The notes beneath the pieces were generated by a model. That model ran no database searches and was not told where the DNA came from. It saw only the letters and a program-made list of their open reading frames with translations. This document shows positions 33,581 to 45,306 of a stretch of DNA of 64,000 nt, piece after piece (position 1 is the stretch's first letter; each line of letters begins with the position of its first letter). Position numbers and translations under genes: made by a program. The DNA lies in the NCBI RefSeq assembly GCF_003286085.1, contig NW_020825289.1, positions 12,834,001-12,898,000 on the forward strand, written 5' to 3'. Source of the stretch: Drosophila persimilis. Its lineage: Eukaryota; Arthropoda; Insecta; Diptera; Drosophilidae.

Positions 33581-34873
33581 GAACCAATGAATGGGAGCAG
33601 CGAGAAGAAGGTGTATAACGTGAAGAACAACTAACGTGGAGCGGAATGGGAAACTGAGTGGGAATCTATATGTGCGAATGCATTTGCTGTTTTTATAAAA
33701 ATGATTGTCCCACGAACCGAACCCAAGACCCACCCGAGATCCTTGGGCACGCCGCCAACTTCTTCCCGTCGAATCCTGTCCTGGTCTTCTATGCGTCTCA
33801 ACAGTCCTTCGGATACTGAATGCATACAATCGAGTTAATGAGGAATCGACTATTTATATACATAAGTATTTTTTGTATGTTTCGTTCAACGTGGTTAACT
33901 ATAGCTATCCTAAGGTATCACTACTATTAGCACATACAACCTATACATATATAAATATATATAGCATAACTACTACTATAGCTACTATAGTTTTTTCCTA
34001 AGTGTATTTGCATATACATATAGATATCTATATTTATATATATATTACTGTATATCATACGAGAGAGGCGTAATCGAATATGAACAAACAGACAGACGAA
34101 CAGAAGAACATGCTGCAAACAAACAAAAAAAAACAAACAGACAAACCCCAAAACTGTATGTAGTGTGTTGATTTCTTTGTAAAAAATAACCATTTAACGA
34201 AAACTAACCAGAGATAAGGAACATAAACGAATTAATATTGTTTAACGATTAAATTATGCTAGTAGACCGTACAATTTTAGCATTTAGAGTTTTGTATTAA
34301 TTATCCCTATCTGTGTTGCGGATGGTGGCTGCGCGAGATTTGCATCTAAAAGACAAATTGGGCGCGCCGCCCATTCATTCATTATATATACTAAATATAT
34401 ATATATATATATATGTGTATCTGTATCTATATCTATTGTATGTGTATGTGTATGTGTGTACTACTCGTGTCTGTAGTTTCTTGCTATAAGTTCTCTATGA
34501 ATGAAAATGATTCGACATTTTTGGCCAGCAGCAAACGCAACAGCAGCAGCAGCCGTCACACTGATTTAAATTGTTTCTAAGCATCAATTTGTACTTTAAA
34601 TATACATATATTTATGCATATGCATCGGCATATATGATATGATAATAGCGACATATGTACATATGTGTAATTGCATATGCATTTATCTATGCGAACGTCG
34701 GCGTGTAGTAGTTCGTCAGCCGCTTCATAGTCTCTACGCGCGTGATTTATGGCACTTAATGTTCTTTAGCCTAAGCTCCCAGACAAAAACCAAACCTAAA
34801 CTAACCCAACCCCAAACCCACCACCCAAAAAGAATCCGTTTTCCCAAACAGCAATTCTTCTATAGAATTTACA

Positions 34874-34879
34874 AATAAA
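34874..34879 (+). terminator. sbb: Proximal polyadenylation signal of sbb
   Basis: AATAAA in context ACAAATAAAAACC, about 1.3 kb after the stop codon. Confidence 0.5.
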
Positions 34880-35720
34880 AACCAAGTATTGATTGTAAAT
34901 ATACCTTACTGCGAGTCTTTTGTATTGTACTGTATTGTATTGTAAATTAGTTCAAAAATGAATGATTTGATGGCTAGTGGAGAGGAGATATTTATTGCAT
35001 TGCTGCATGTTATGTTATAAACATTAAAGCATATGTATAGCAATATGTATTTGCAGCCGCTACTGCGGCACAGCACAGCACAGCAGTAAAGTAACTTCGA
35101 AATGTAGCCCCACAAAGAAACAAAGATACGCGAGAGCCATTTATCGTATATTAAAATTTGATCAATGTCTTCATGTGTAGATCAGTTGTGCAATTGTTAT
35201 TGTTGTCCTTACAAATCTCAAAAAACCACTTTAAAGTCTCTAGGTGTTTGACATTCACAGTGCAATTTGTAATCCCAATCCAATCCTTAACCAGAATCAA
35301 TTCACGGATACACATACGCAACGTAATAATTTAGTGAGCATTAACTAACATTACCATCACATCACTGCTTATCGAATGGTACAAGTAGTTTTATACGGCA
35401 CAGTAAATGTATTTTAGAAGTGAAACGAAAACCAAGATGACATTGAATTGAATTCGAAACAATGAAATTGTATCTAAGCGAATGAAGCCCCAAAAGCAAC
35501 GCACCCCATGGCAGGGTGTGCGGCGGAATTGGATGAGTATGTGAGCAACCTCAAAAACGGAGGTGGAATCAACAAACAGCTAACTAAAGCAAATCATTCA
35601 TACAAATATATTACAAATTATGAACAAAATACATACATAACTAGTGGCTAAGAAAATTTCAAGAAAATATAGTACACATATTTAAAGTATACAGAAATTA
35701 TAAAAACAGCTTTAGATGTG

Positions 35721-35726
35721 AATAAA
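35721..35726 (+). terminator. sbb: Distal polyadenylation signal of sbb
   Basis: AATAAA in context GTGAATAAAAAAATATG, about 200 bp before the stop codon of the convergent pen-2 gene. Confidence 0.6.
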
Positions 35727-35925
35727 AAAATATGTAATTAAACCATGGCGTAGTACTAGTTAATCCTCTTTCCCTACTTTACGGCTTCAGCTAATCTCTC
35801 CGCGTCTGCTGTGTCTTCCAAAAAATTAACGACGTTTATGGTTGCGCTTATGCGTGAGGTTAAGAAGTCTTTTATACGTAAATAATTTCATAAGTTACTT
35901 ATGCCTAAAGTTCTTGGACATTTTC

Positions 35926-36369
35926 TCATGCACTGCCAAGCGGAATCATAAAGCTCATGTAGTCGGCGGTTGCTCCCCAGGCGGTGCGATTGGTCTGGAA
36001 TATGATGATCCAAGCAATGAGCGCAACTATCCACAAAAGCGTTCCCACAGCGGAATATATGACAACTGTAAAGATTGGATTGGGGCGTTATAAATCACAT
36101 CGTTTAGAATTTGGATAACTTCATTGGTACCAACATCGTTTTATTTGGCTCTGTTCCGGAAATGGGGGTTTGCGGAATGCCTCCTCAAAGCACCAGCAAA
36201 CATTGATGGCCCACACGAAGGGCAGAAGGGCAAATCCAGCTAAAAGCAGAAGGAGAATTCATTGAGTTTTACTTTTCAGAGAGATGAGTCGCCCGAAACA
36301 CAGCCTACCATAGAAGTATGTACGGCAGAGTTGCAGTTTTCGTGGATTGGGTGCCTTTGAGAAGTCCAT
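35926..36369 (-). CDS. pen-2: Presenilin enhancer 2, gamma-secretase subunit
   Basis: Exons 36369-36309, 36239-36135, 36065-35926; 306 nt, 101 aa, the length I recall for the melanogaster protein. It begins [20 protein letters not shown], continues [16 protein letters not shown] with the [17 protein letters not shown] loop, and ends with the conserved [10 protein letters not shown] and IPLGSA. PEN-2 is a small membrane protein that activates presenilin in the gamma-secretase complex, which cleaves Notch. The hydrophobic segments around [14 protein letters not shown] and [15 protein letters not shown] and the DYxSF motif are in place. Both introns are 69 nt. The intron 2 donor must be T|GTTGGT to keep the frame (R-F-V-I-Y-S), an unusual donor with T at +3. 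It is convergent with sbb and divergent from Ote. Confidence 0.95.
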
Positions 36370-36527
36370 GATAAATGTTCTGTGAGTAGGCTTTGTTGCT
36401 TTGTACGCTTTTATGTTGTCTGACCGGTTGTGTGAGCAAATATCGTAGTTGTTTTTGAACGCACGCAGGTTGGATTGGATACAGAATTGGTAAATATTTT
36501 TCCTTTTTTCGCTGTTTCTGATGGTAC

Positions 36528-36535
36528 TATCGATA
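36528..36535. promoter_or_regulatory. DRE (TATCGATA), proximal to the middle of the intergenic region
   Basis: Perfect palindromic DNA-replication-related element core, with a second partial site GTATCGATTG 13 bp further on. Confidence 0.7.
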
Positions 36536-36611
36536 ATACCGTATCGATTGTTTGATAGTGACTATCGACCCTTCTCATCACGTCCAGTGCTGCAAAATTG
36601 CGCTTTTTAGC

Positions 36612-36619
36612 TATCGATA
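36612..36619. promoter_or_regulatory. DRE (TATCGATA), near the Ote side
   Basis: Second perfect DRE core, 106 bp before the Ote start codon. Confidence 0.7.
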
Positions 36620-36717
36620 GTGCGCCTGGCCCATCACTATTTTAGCACACGCCGCGTAAAAGTGACGCCGATTTCAATTTCAACAAATTGCTAAAATTGT
36701 GTAAAAAACTGGGAGCA

Positions 36718-37965
36718 ATGGCCGACGTGGACGATTTTGATACTATATCCGATGCCGAATTGCGGGCAAAGATGATTGCCCAGGGACTACCGAATATTCC
36801 AGTTACAAGCAGCAGCCGCAAAGTTTTGGTCAAGCGTCTGCGCGCCTCCATTGGTGGCCAGGCGTCGCCGGCAGTCACTGCCAGTCCCAAGAAAACCAAC
36901 AAGCGAGAGACCCTGGCGCCGGTTGCAGCTCCAGCTTCTGCTTCCACTCCGGTGGACAAACCAGATGGAACGAAGCCGGGCCCTGGATCCACCAAATCAC
37001 GCCGCACAATTGCGTCCACAGCTAACGACGCCAAAGCCGCTGACCGTCGTCGCCCTGACGAGCAGGTGGTGAAGAAACCAGTAGTTGCGGCTCCCACACA
37101 GACGCGTCGCATCTCCACTTCCTCAGAAAAGCGGGAGGTGGTATCGGAGCGTCCAGTCAAGAAGCCAGAGTCTATCATCGAGGAGGCTGCTGTGCCTAAG
37201 CGCACCGACTACCATGAGAACACTTTGGAGGTCAACTCGACGATCGTCCTGGAGTCCGACGAAGAGGAGGACGAGCAGTTGGCACGTGCTGCTGACCTTG
37301 TCGAGCTACAGTACAAGGCTAAGGAAAAACCAAAACCCAGATCGAAGCTGACGACTACTACGACCAATACATTCGAGTATAGTGGCAAGACAGCTTTATC
37401 GATGGCTCCACTGGTCTCCACTAGCAAGGCCGCGGACCCACCCCGCCGACAGGCATATGAATCAGGTGCTCCGACCAGCACCGCCTTTCGTACACAGACA
37501 AGCAGCTCTTCATACGACTACCTCAACAACCCCACCGGGCGCTACAGCAGCTATGTGCGCTCGCCAGCCCAGAGCTATGTCACTGCAGAGGCACCGGCAC
37601 CATCTCTGGCCTACACTTCGAGCTACCGTCGTTCCCCACCACGTCAACCATTTGCCAACGAGCTGAGCGACGAAAACGAGGCGGAAGATTCCCAGTACGA
37701 GAGCACCTTTGCTCGCAATTTGGCCCGCCTGCGGTCCGAAAAGATCGGGGACCGCAACAGTCAGTACAGGCGTACCATAGCCAGCTCCAATTCCATGGGC
37801 TATGAGCCCCAGGCACGCCGCTCCCTGCGACCGGACGAGACCAGTGTCTCTGTGGCCTTTCGTGGCTGGCTCAATAGCTTGAACGAAGCCTATAATCTTA
37901 AGTCTAAAATGTTTATATTGTTCGTAGTTATATTGTTGATTGGCGTCTATTTCCTGTTTCACTAG
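36718..37965 (+). CDS. Ote: Otefin, LEM-domain inner nuclear membrane protein
   Basis: Intronless, 415 aa (melanogaster about 424 as I recall). Residues 1-45 form the LEM domain (MADVDDFDTISDAELRAKMI, then QGLPNIPVTSSSRKVLVKRL), which binds BAF. The middle is Ser/Arg/Pro-rich with recognisable Otefin blocks NSTIVLESDEEEDEQL, RYSSYVRS, SYVTAEAP and YESTFARNLARLR. The C-terminus is a single transmembrane anchor KMFILFVVILLIGVYFLF (about 397-414) with almost no tail. Otefin tethers BAF/chromatin to the nuclear lamina and is needed for female germline stem-cell maintenance through Smad-dependent repression of bam. The start is the first ATG that gives the LEM domain; the open frame upstream (from 36688) has no ATG. 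Confidence 0.96.
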   Translation: MADVDDFDTISDAELRAKMIAQGLPNIPVTSSSRKVLVKRLRASIGGQASPAVTASPKKTNKRETLAPVAAPASASTPVDKPDGTKPGPGSTKSRRTIASTANDAKAADRRRPDEQVVKKPVVAAPTQTRRISTSSEKREVVSERPVKKPESIIEEAAVPKRTDYHENTLEVNSTIVLESDEEEDEQLARAADLVELQYKAKEKPKPRSKLTTTTTNTFEYSGKTALSMAPLVSTSKAADPPRRQAYESGAPTSTAFRTQTSSSSYDYLNNPTGRYSSYVRSPAQSYVTAEAPAPSLAYTSSYRRSPPRQPFANELSDENEAEDSQYESTFARNLARLRSEKIGDRNSQYRRTIASSNSMGYEPQARRSLRPDETSVSVAFRGWLNSLNEAYNLKSKMFILFVVILLIGVYFLFH

Positions 37966-38130
37966 AGTCAGCGCCGTTCCTGAATCTTATTCTAAAAAGC
38001 GAAGTTTGTTTTGACGTTTAAATTGTTTGTGAAGATTCCCGTCAATATCCGCGGGCGCTGTATTAACTATGTTTCAATTGAATTATGTTTGGAGATTGTC
38101 TAGAACTAAACTTTATGTTATCCGTGTTCC

Positions 38131-38136
38131 AATAAA
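38131..38136 (+). terminator. Ote: Polyadenylation signal of Ote
   Basis: AATAAA in GTTCCAATAAAGCCC, 166 bp after the Ote stop codon. Confidence 0.75.
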
Positions 38137-40423
38137 GCCCACTTAAAGGGGAATTGCTTCAACTTGAGTATTTTCAAATGGCATTCGATCCACTGCACTT
38201 GGCAGGTGTTTGCCCAGAGCAGATCACATCGGAGCGGACATCAGCGACAACGATGAGACGATCGACTAATGATGGAAAAGTATTCGGAATGCGTGTACAA
38301 CACTTGTCGGCATGACTGTGACCAAATGAAGGCGCAATGACAAGATCCCTGCCCATGCGGCCCCTTTAGACCATCCGTCCTCTTCCTCTCCAGCTGCTGC
38401 TGCTTTTGGTGTCCGGCGACGAGTAGAAATCTTTGTTTTACGATAAGAATTAATAAGAATTTTACAAGTTTGCTGTGAATGTGCGTTATTTTTAAATCTA
38501 ACCCAATACCGGGAGGGGGACAGGGCAAACCCGACCGTCTTGGGGCTGAGGTTGGGGTTGGGGTTGGCCGTTGAATGCTATTAACTGGAAATCGCACTTG
38601 CGCGTATTTCTTCATTTTCTTAAGGAAATTTCGTGCCATATTTAGAGGCGGCGAGCGGGACCGGATCCGGGTGGGTCTGGTCTCTGTTCCATGCATGCCA
38701 GCAATAAGTTATGAAAATTGCAACAGCAGCAGCTCAGGGGAAATGCCAGAGAAGAGCTGCCAGTTGCAGTTGTGGTTGCTGTTGCAGCCGCCTGTCGCCG
38801 CCGATGATGAATTCCACAAATGCATGGAACAGCCAGTTGGCCAGACCGCCAGCAAGCGGCAGGCAGCAGGCGGCAGATTCCTTGAAAAACAAAGCCTGGT
38901 CCATACAATATATCGTGTGGCTAATAAATACGCCGCGCATTGCTAGTTGCTCTTAATGAAATTAACTTCCAGGAATTACCTACATGGCTGCAACGACGCA
39001 GACGACAACCAGGCAACGACGACGACCATGAAAACTTCAGGCTTCAGACTTTGGTTGTCCAGCAGCCCAGGGGCAACAATGGCAGCTTAAGCAAATTCAA
39101 CGGCCAAATGCCATTGGCCATGGAAATTAAATGGAAGCCTGCAAGAACGTTTCCCTCGACTCGGCTACTCGACTAGTTAATAGAGCCGTAGCCCACACCC
39201 GGCAAAGTGTAGCCCCCGAGCCCCGAAAAGACCAGGCCCATGGCACCCATCTTCAGTTCCGCCGCAACTCAAGTGTGACATTCATGGAAAAGGTTGAATA
39301 TGACTTTACAGCCGAAAACAGAACTTTTGTCCACATCACGTACGCCTATGTAGGGGAACTGTGGAGCGGGTCCAACATAGTCAGAGGGAATGGGATGTGG
39401 ATAGCGATGCGGAGGAGCATAAGGAGTGTTGGCCTGGCCTGGCCGATGACTTCCTCGTTGCAAGCCAATTAAAGACGTAAAGACGTTGTCGCTGCTGGTT
39501 GCTGCTGAAAACATTTGTAATGCAACGTTTGGAATAATTCACGCGCAAATTGCTCGCGACTCGCGAAAAATATTGCAACATTCCACTGCAAATTTTACGA
39601 TTATGCGTTTGCCACAGCAGCAAATGCGCCCGCTGTCGACTCGACTCTGATGCTTGCAACACGAAAAGAAACACGGCCGGCCGGCCAGAATACAGCAGCC
39701 AGCGGGCAGCGAACATTCGTTCGTAGGCGCTCACATCAAATCAAATCAAATTGAAACGGAGCGCGGCAGCAGCTCCGCTCCGTACTACTGCCATGCGATC
39801 GAGGCATGGCATTCGTTGTCGGGCTGTGCTCCACATAGATAAATCAGTCGGCTAATTGTTGCAACTTGACCAGGCTCATTGCCGTTGCCGTTGCTGTTGC
39901 TGTCGCTGCTGCGGTTGCTGTTCCGGAGACAGAGCCTGAGAGCTTGTGAGCGTGAACTCTGTTCCCAAAAGGACACTTGCAGCAGATGGATGCTTCCCAT
40001 CAGAATTAAGTTTATAACTTGGCCGAATCCATTTGAATTCCTAATCGAATTATGTACATACTATATGTATTTCCCAACATATGTAATTAATCGTGAGGGA
40101 TGACGGTTTTATGCAAAGATATTCTTTGATCAGAGTTGTACATCGGAACATCCCAAACGCGTATTGGAGTTTGGACATTTTAATTCCATAAATAATGACA
40201 GTCTGTCTCTAAATAGACACTCCGACAGTCATCCCACTCTATAAGGCCTATACGAATTTATATTTATTTCGGCTCGCATACCCAGTACTACTAATCGCTT
40301 GTGGGGCATGCTCGTTTCATTTGTATCTACAAAATATTGGAATTAGCGAAACAATCAGGCAGGCTTGGACTTTCACTCACTTTGTGTTGTGCATTGTCAG
40401 CCAAAACGTTTTGTTTTTGTTTC

Positions 40424-40720
40424 TAGGTGCTCCCGTTTTCGCAAACGCACAGCTTTGTGCTGTTAAGCGCACAATTTGAATTGCGTACAAAATTCTATGT
40501 TATGAGTAAAATCCGATGTATCGATAACCGAATCGGCCGGCGTCAGCTGTTAGCATGAAAGTGTAAACAAATTTTTGTGTGGCGGCAACAAAAAGTAATT
40601 TACAAAAAGTCAAAAAGCCCTGGCAAATGTTGGAATTACTTCAGTCATTGCAGTATGTAAGTCATCAATTTGTTTCGTTTTGTTGTATCAAAAACCGCAT
40701 ACTTTTCATTTCAACGAGGA
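40424..40720. mobile_element. MITE-like element (copy 2, right end degraded)
   Basis: Starts TAGGTGCTCCCGTTTTCGCA as copy 1 does, and shares the GTGCTGTTA.GCGCACA block, TGTTATG...CGATAA.CGA.TCGG, CTGTTA, AAAGTAA, CCTGG.AAATG and TGGAATTACT blocks in the same order, ending near TTTGTTGTA. The matching right terminal repeat is not recognisable, so the end coordinate is approximate. Confidence 0.55.
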
Positions 40721-43700
40721 AATGCGCCATCTTTGGCGATCTTTGCGTCAATTTGTAAATCGAAAAGTTTTTGCGAAAGTAAAAACCAGTCCCACCCTGA
40801 ATAAATGATTAATAAAAATGACGGGTATCAAAGCAGTCGATAGCATCAAAAGTAAAGTTCTCACTGCCTCTCTCTCTCTGCGTCGACTACTCGTTGTCAA
40901 GTTGTGGACCACAGCGACCAATCAGTGTCAGCTGGAAGTGTCTTTTTCAGTGGTCCAAGTGATGAGCTAATCAACCTGACCTGGCACGGCCCCCGGCCTG
41001 ACTCCCAGTCAGAGTCGGAGTCCGAGCCCCGATCCCGAGCCCGAGTCAGCGCCAGAGTCACACTGCCAGTAGGTATGGCGATGGTGGTGTGTCTATGTTA
41101 ATAACATTATTTATGTATCTTGTATTTCAGTTTATTTCGGTTGTTTGTTTCTGTTGTTCTTTGTGATTGGCTTTGTTTGACTTGGTTGACTTCACAGGAA
41201 CTGGAATGGGAAAGGGAATTGGGAATGAAGCGAAACAAAGATGCTAAGAATAGGCGCAGAAGTATGTATAGGGTATAAACTATAGGTCGTATAGGGTTTT
41301 GGTTTCCCCTCCCTCCATTTTGTGTGTGTGTTTTTAGGTGTCAATCGCATTAGACGGAAATCAGTTTTGTTTTTTATTGTACAAATTTATCGCGTTTCGT
41401 GTCTCATTTGGATTTAGTTTCTTTTTCTGTTTCTCCACATAATGTGTTGTGTGGCTCTTTAGTGGAGTCTTCCCACTCTGCTGGTTGATTTTTATGTTGA
41501 ATTAAACATTTTAAATTGGCCACGAGATAATTTGTTATACTCTACGCGATATAGTGGTGCTGTGTGGTCCCTGTGTGATCGGAGCAGGCATCAAATAAAT
41601 TATAAACCCATTTAAATTAAATTGAAAAGCTGTGCTTTTCAGCCTTAGTCGTAGTCTCAGTCTCAGTCCCAGTCTCCGTCTCCGTCTCAGTCTTTTGTCT
41701 GGGTTTTTGGGGGCAGCCTGGCTCCTAGCTGGAACAACAGTGCCCCAGCTGCAGTGAGTGGCAGAACTGGTTGACCATAACAATAAAATAAGCAACACTC
41801 GCGACATTCTCCGCCGCCAAATATGGAATTTATAATTAATTTTTATGTTCAGGGGATGCAATTAGGAGCCGGCGGGACGGTACGGTACGGGACAGGACAG
41901 GCCAAGGCCTGGCGCAGACGCAGACACAGACACAGACACAGGGGTCGGAAGACGGGCGATGGGAGGTGCTCTGTGGCTGCAACAATTTGCGGACAGGAGG
42001 CCAGATGCAAATGAAATCAAGTCATGCCTATAATCGGATTTGTTGCTTCTCGTATATTAACTTGTCACAATTTCTATGTGTGGAACATAAACACAATTTG
42101 TGCTTAATCCAACGGAAGGGGGCTGCTCAGAGTCGGACCTGGACCATCAGCCACAGCCACAGCCACAGCTATAGCCACTGTCCACACTGTCGCTATCAAT
42201 TATTACATTTTGTTGCTGTTTTGTCACTTGTGCCATCGCTACCATCGCTGTTGCTACCGACTGCTGCCCCTCAGCTGATGCGCTGATGTTCAGATGGGGA
42301 TCAAATTTCGCTGACCACAGGCGGCCGAGGCAGGAGAAACTGCAGTCTAGGGACGTTTTGGCTGCAATCAATCAATCAATCATCTTTCCGCTCAATTCAA
42401 AGCTCAAGCGTTTTGCGGTTGTGGCCTGCCACTCCACGCCGTTTGCCCCACCGAGCAGCTGTGCACACACACACACAGACTCCGTTCCCTATACAGATCG
42501 GGGCTGTGACTCCAGCCACTCCACTCCGCTAGGCCGGCACCCACAATTCGGTGCAGCTGCGTTTGGCTCGAACGGGGCTTCAGGGTGGGGCCGCAAGATC
42601 CCGATCCGCCGCAAATTAGGCGCGAAAATATGCAGCAAAGTGAGACAAACAAGCGCGACTCGAGAGCTGCTAAAAGCCTAAGAAACGGAGAACTAAAAGC
42701 TGAAAACTGTGGTCAGGTAATGGTGTTAAAATTTGGTACCGCGATTGCATCTATGGCCATACAAATTGCCACAGCAACGACAGCACTTGAACAACATGGC
42801 AGTAGCAACAACTGCAATAGCAACAGCAACAGCAACGGCTACAGCAACAGCAACTGGGGAGCAAGAGGCAACAACATGAGCCACAACATCCAGACGTGGA
42901 GTCGTTTTGTCAACACGGAGCATGCTTAGCCGCGTTTCCCAGGGGACACTTAACGCGGCTGCTTAACGTCTAAATCTGTCGTCAAGGCGCGCTCAAAAGG
43001 CTAAAATGTGTTTGCTGAAGACGGACACAAAGACGAAGGCCTCGACTTGGCTCCACCAAGTGGCCAAGAGACGAGGCAACAATTTGTATGCAACTTTATG
43101 TTTACTCGCCGTACCCTAACCGATTGACCAGCGACGACTATGGCAAGGGGTTCGCACACTCCTGCAGTAGGGCTCCCACTGCCGTTGCCCCAAGGGTATC
43201 CAGAGTTTGCGAAGGAAGCGTCTCCCGGTGTTTGCCGCCTCGTTGAATGCCCTCTTGAGATTTCCTTTACCCTTGTTGGGCTCTTGGTCGCCTTTTTGCC
43301 TGTGTAGTGCAGTGTTGCAGTGTTGCAGCGTTGAACGAGTTCAAGTCAGAGCTGTGGCAAAATTTATGAACCGCAGCCAGATCAGAGTACCGCAGAGCAA
43401 GGGCCGGACTCGAAAGACGGACTCGGAGTCGCGTTCGCATGTAAACATTCGCCATTGCGGCAGCACCGGCAGGAGGAAAGAATTTATATGCAACATAATC
43501 AGCATAAATGCCGCATGCGCCATCAAAATGTTGCGACCAATGCCATGGCCATCACCTGGGTGGGTGCCTCTGCCTCTGCCATTGCCATTGCCAATGCCAA
43601 ATACTGTCGTCTGTTCCCTCGATGAGGGCTAATTTAAGCAATTTGCAAATTGAGAAATTGCAAATAATTTACAATTTGGCCAAAGTGAGTGCAAAGTATT

Positions 43701-45238
43701 GGCCCTACGCGGAGGCACCGCCTCGTTGACGACGGGTGTATTGGCCTGGCCCGCATGGAAATGCGATGCAGCCGCCGCATTTGAGAGGAGACAAGAAAGC
43801 TCAGTGGGCTGCTTTTGCGCTTGAGCGGTTTCTGCCGGCTTTTCTTTGGCTTTCATTCGGCCTCCCTGCCACCCACGGCCCGGACTCTCACTCTCATCCT
43901 AAAAACCCACGTCAGCGGGGGTAATTCGAGTAGTTGAAACTGTTGCAGCGATGACAAAATGCATTCAAATGATCATCGTATTGCGGTTTCTCGGAGAAAG
44001 GCAGCTCGAAATGTGACAGGCCAAATGAGACAGCAACGAGTTAATTAAGTTCCGCACTGAAAACCGAAGGGAAACCTCTTGACTGCCACTGTCGCAGGAG
44101 AGTGAAGGGATGGGGACTGGGATGGGGACAGGCCTGGCAGGTCTGAGGCACATTGTGCCAACTCGTGTGACAGTTGCCCAAAACAAATTGTTGGGCATTT
44201 AATGGACCCCAAGAACGAAACGAAACCGAACCGAAGCGAAACGAAATGAAACGAGATGAAGACAATGCGAGTCCCGGCTGGCTCCAGAAGCATCTCCATC
44301 TCCATCTTCTGGCTTGACAAATTCCTTGAAGTTGTTACCATATAAATTTCTGCATTTCTGGATGGCTTTGCTCTTATTTTGTGGCCCTGCTGCAGCAGCC
44401 CCAACCACAAGAGAGAGAGAGAGAGAGAGAGTGCGACGGAGGACAGAGGATGACTCAGGCGCAGCTTCAGCCTGGCAGCTTTTTATTGATCGTTGCTTGA
44501 GCACGGACCCTTCAGGAGCGGACTCAATCAGCAGGCGCCCAATTCGCGGGGCTTCGTCAAGCGATGCGAGTAACGATCGAAAGCTGGATACCTGGGCGGA
44601 CGAATCCCACCCTGGACAGGCGGTTCTCTTCTCAATCTGTACCGATCCGGAGCCACTTTCGGCTGTTCGAGTGCAGGCAGACTCGTAATTAGGCGCATTA
44701 CATGTGTTTCTGACATTTTCGGATCGGAGGCTGCTGTCGGATGGTCGGAGGGTTGGATGGGAAGACGCTCTCTTATGCAAATGAGGGAGTCTGGGCATGG
44801 GCATGGCCAGGGGCAGAGCTGCTCTTTGAGCTGCTGGCTTTGTTATGAAGACAAATGGAGGGCACGCCCGGTCTAAGCGCTAAGTAAACACTTGCCAAAT
44901 GACCATAATTACGAGTTGGACTTAATTTATAACGAATACATAACTCCAGCTCCGACTTCGGCATTAAGTTCAGTCATGAGCTTCAGCTCGAGCTTGAGCT
45001 TAGAATAAATTATGAATAATCCACGATAATAACAGACAATTAATTTTTAACGCTGATTTGTGCGAGTCTCATTCTCTGGCAAAAGGCGAAAGGGAGTAGG
45101 GTAGGACGGCCCCCGAAACCAGAATATCAATTTAGCGGACCGATGGGACAGGCTTCGGGGCCGTAGCCGTAGCCGGGGACCAGTCTTAATGTATTCCCCA
45201 TCTCAGGGAATTGCAGCGCCAACACATCGTATGTCATG

Positions 45239-45306
45239 GAGTGGAGTGGACTCGAGTGGAGTGGAGTGGAGTGGAGTGGAGTCGAGTCGAGTGGAATGGA
45301 ATGGAA
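45239..45306. repeat. (GGAGT)n-type pentanucleotide repeat
   Basis: Imperfect tandem array of GGAGT/CGAGT/GGAAT units, about 13 copies, in non-coding DNA. Confidence 0.85.

Larger units (their letters stand above)
33581..35740 (+). other. sbb: sbb 3' UTR
   Basis: About 2.1 kb, AT-rich, with runs of TATA, (AT)n at about 34383-34413 and GTGTAT repeats, and no coding frame. AATAAA signals occur at 34874-34879 and 35721-35726, so two 3' ends are plausible. A Pumilio-type TGTAAATA lies at 34894-34901, just past the first signal, and so would be present only in the longer form. The 3' boundary is inferred from the last signal and the convergent pen-2 gene. Confidence 0.65.
36370..36717. promoter_or_regulatory. 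Bidirectional promoter region of pen-2 and Ote
   Basis: 348 bp between the two start codons. There is no TATA box in an expected place on either side. It holds two perfect TATCGATA palindromes plus further partial ATCGA motifs (near 36542 and 36573), typical of DREF-regulated housekeeping genes. Both encoded proteins are broadly needed, which fits a shared promoter. Confidence 0.7.
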
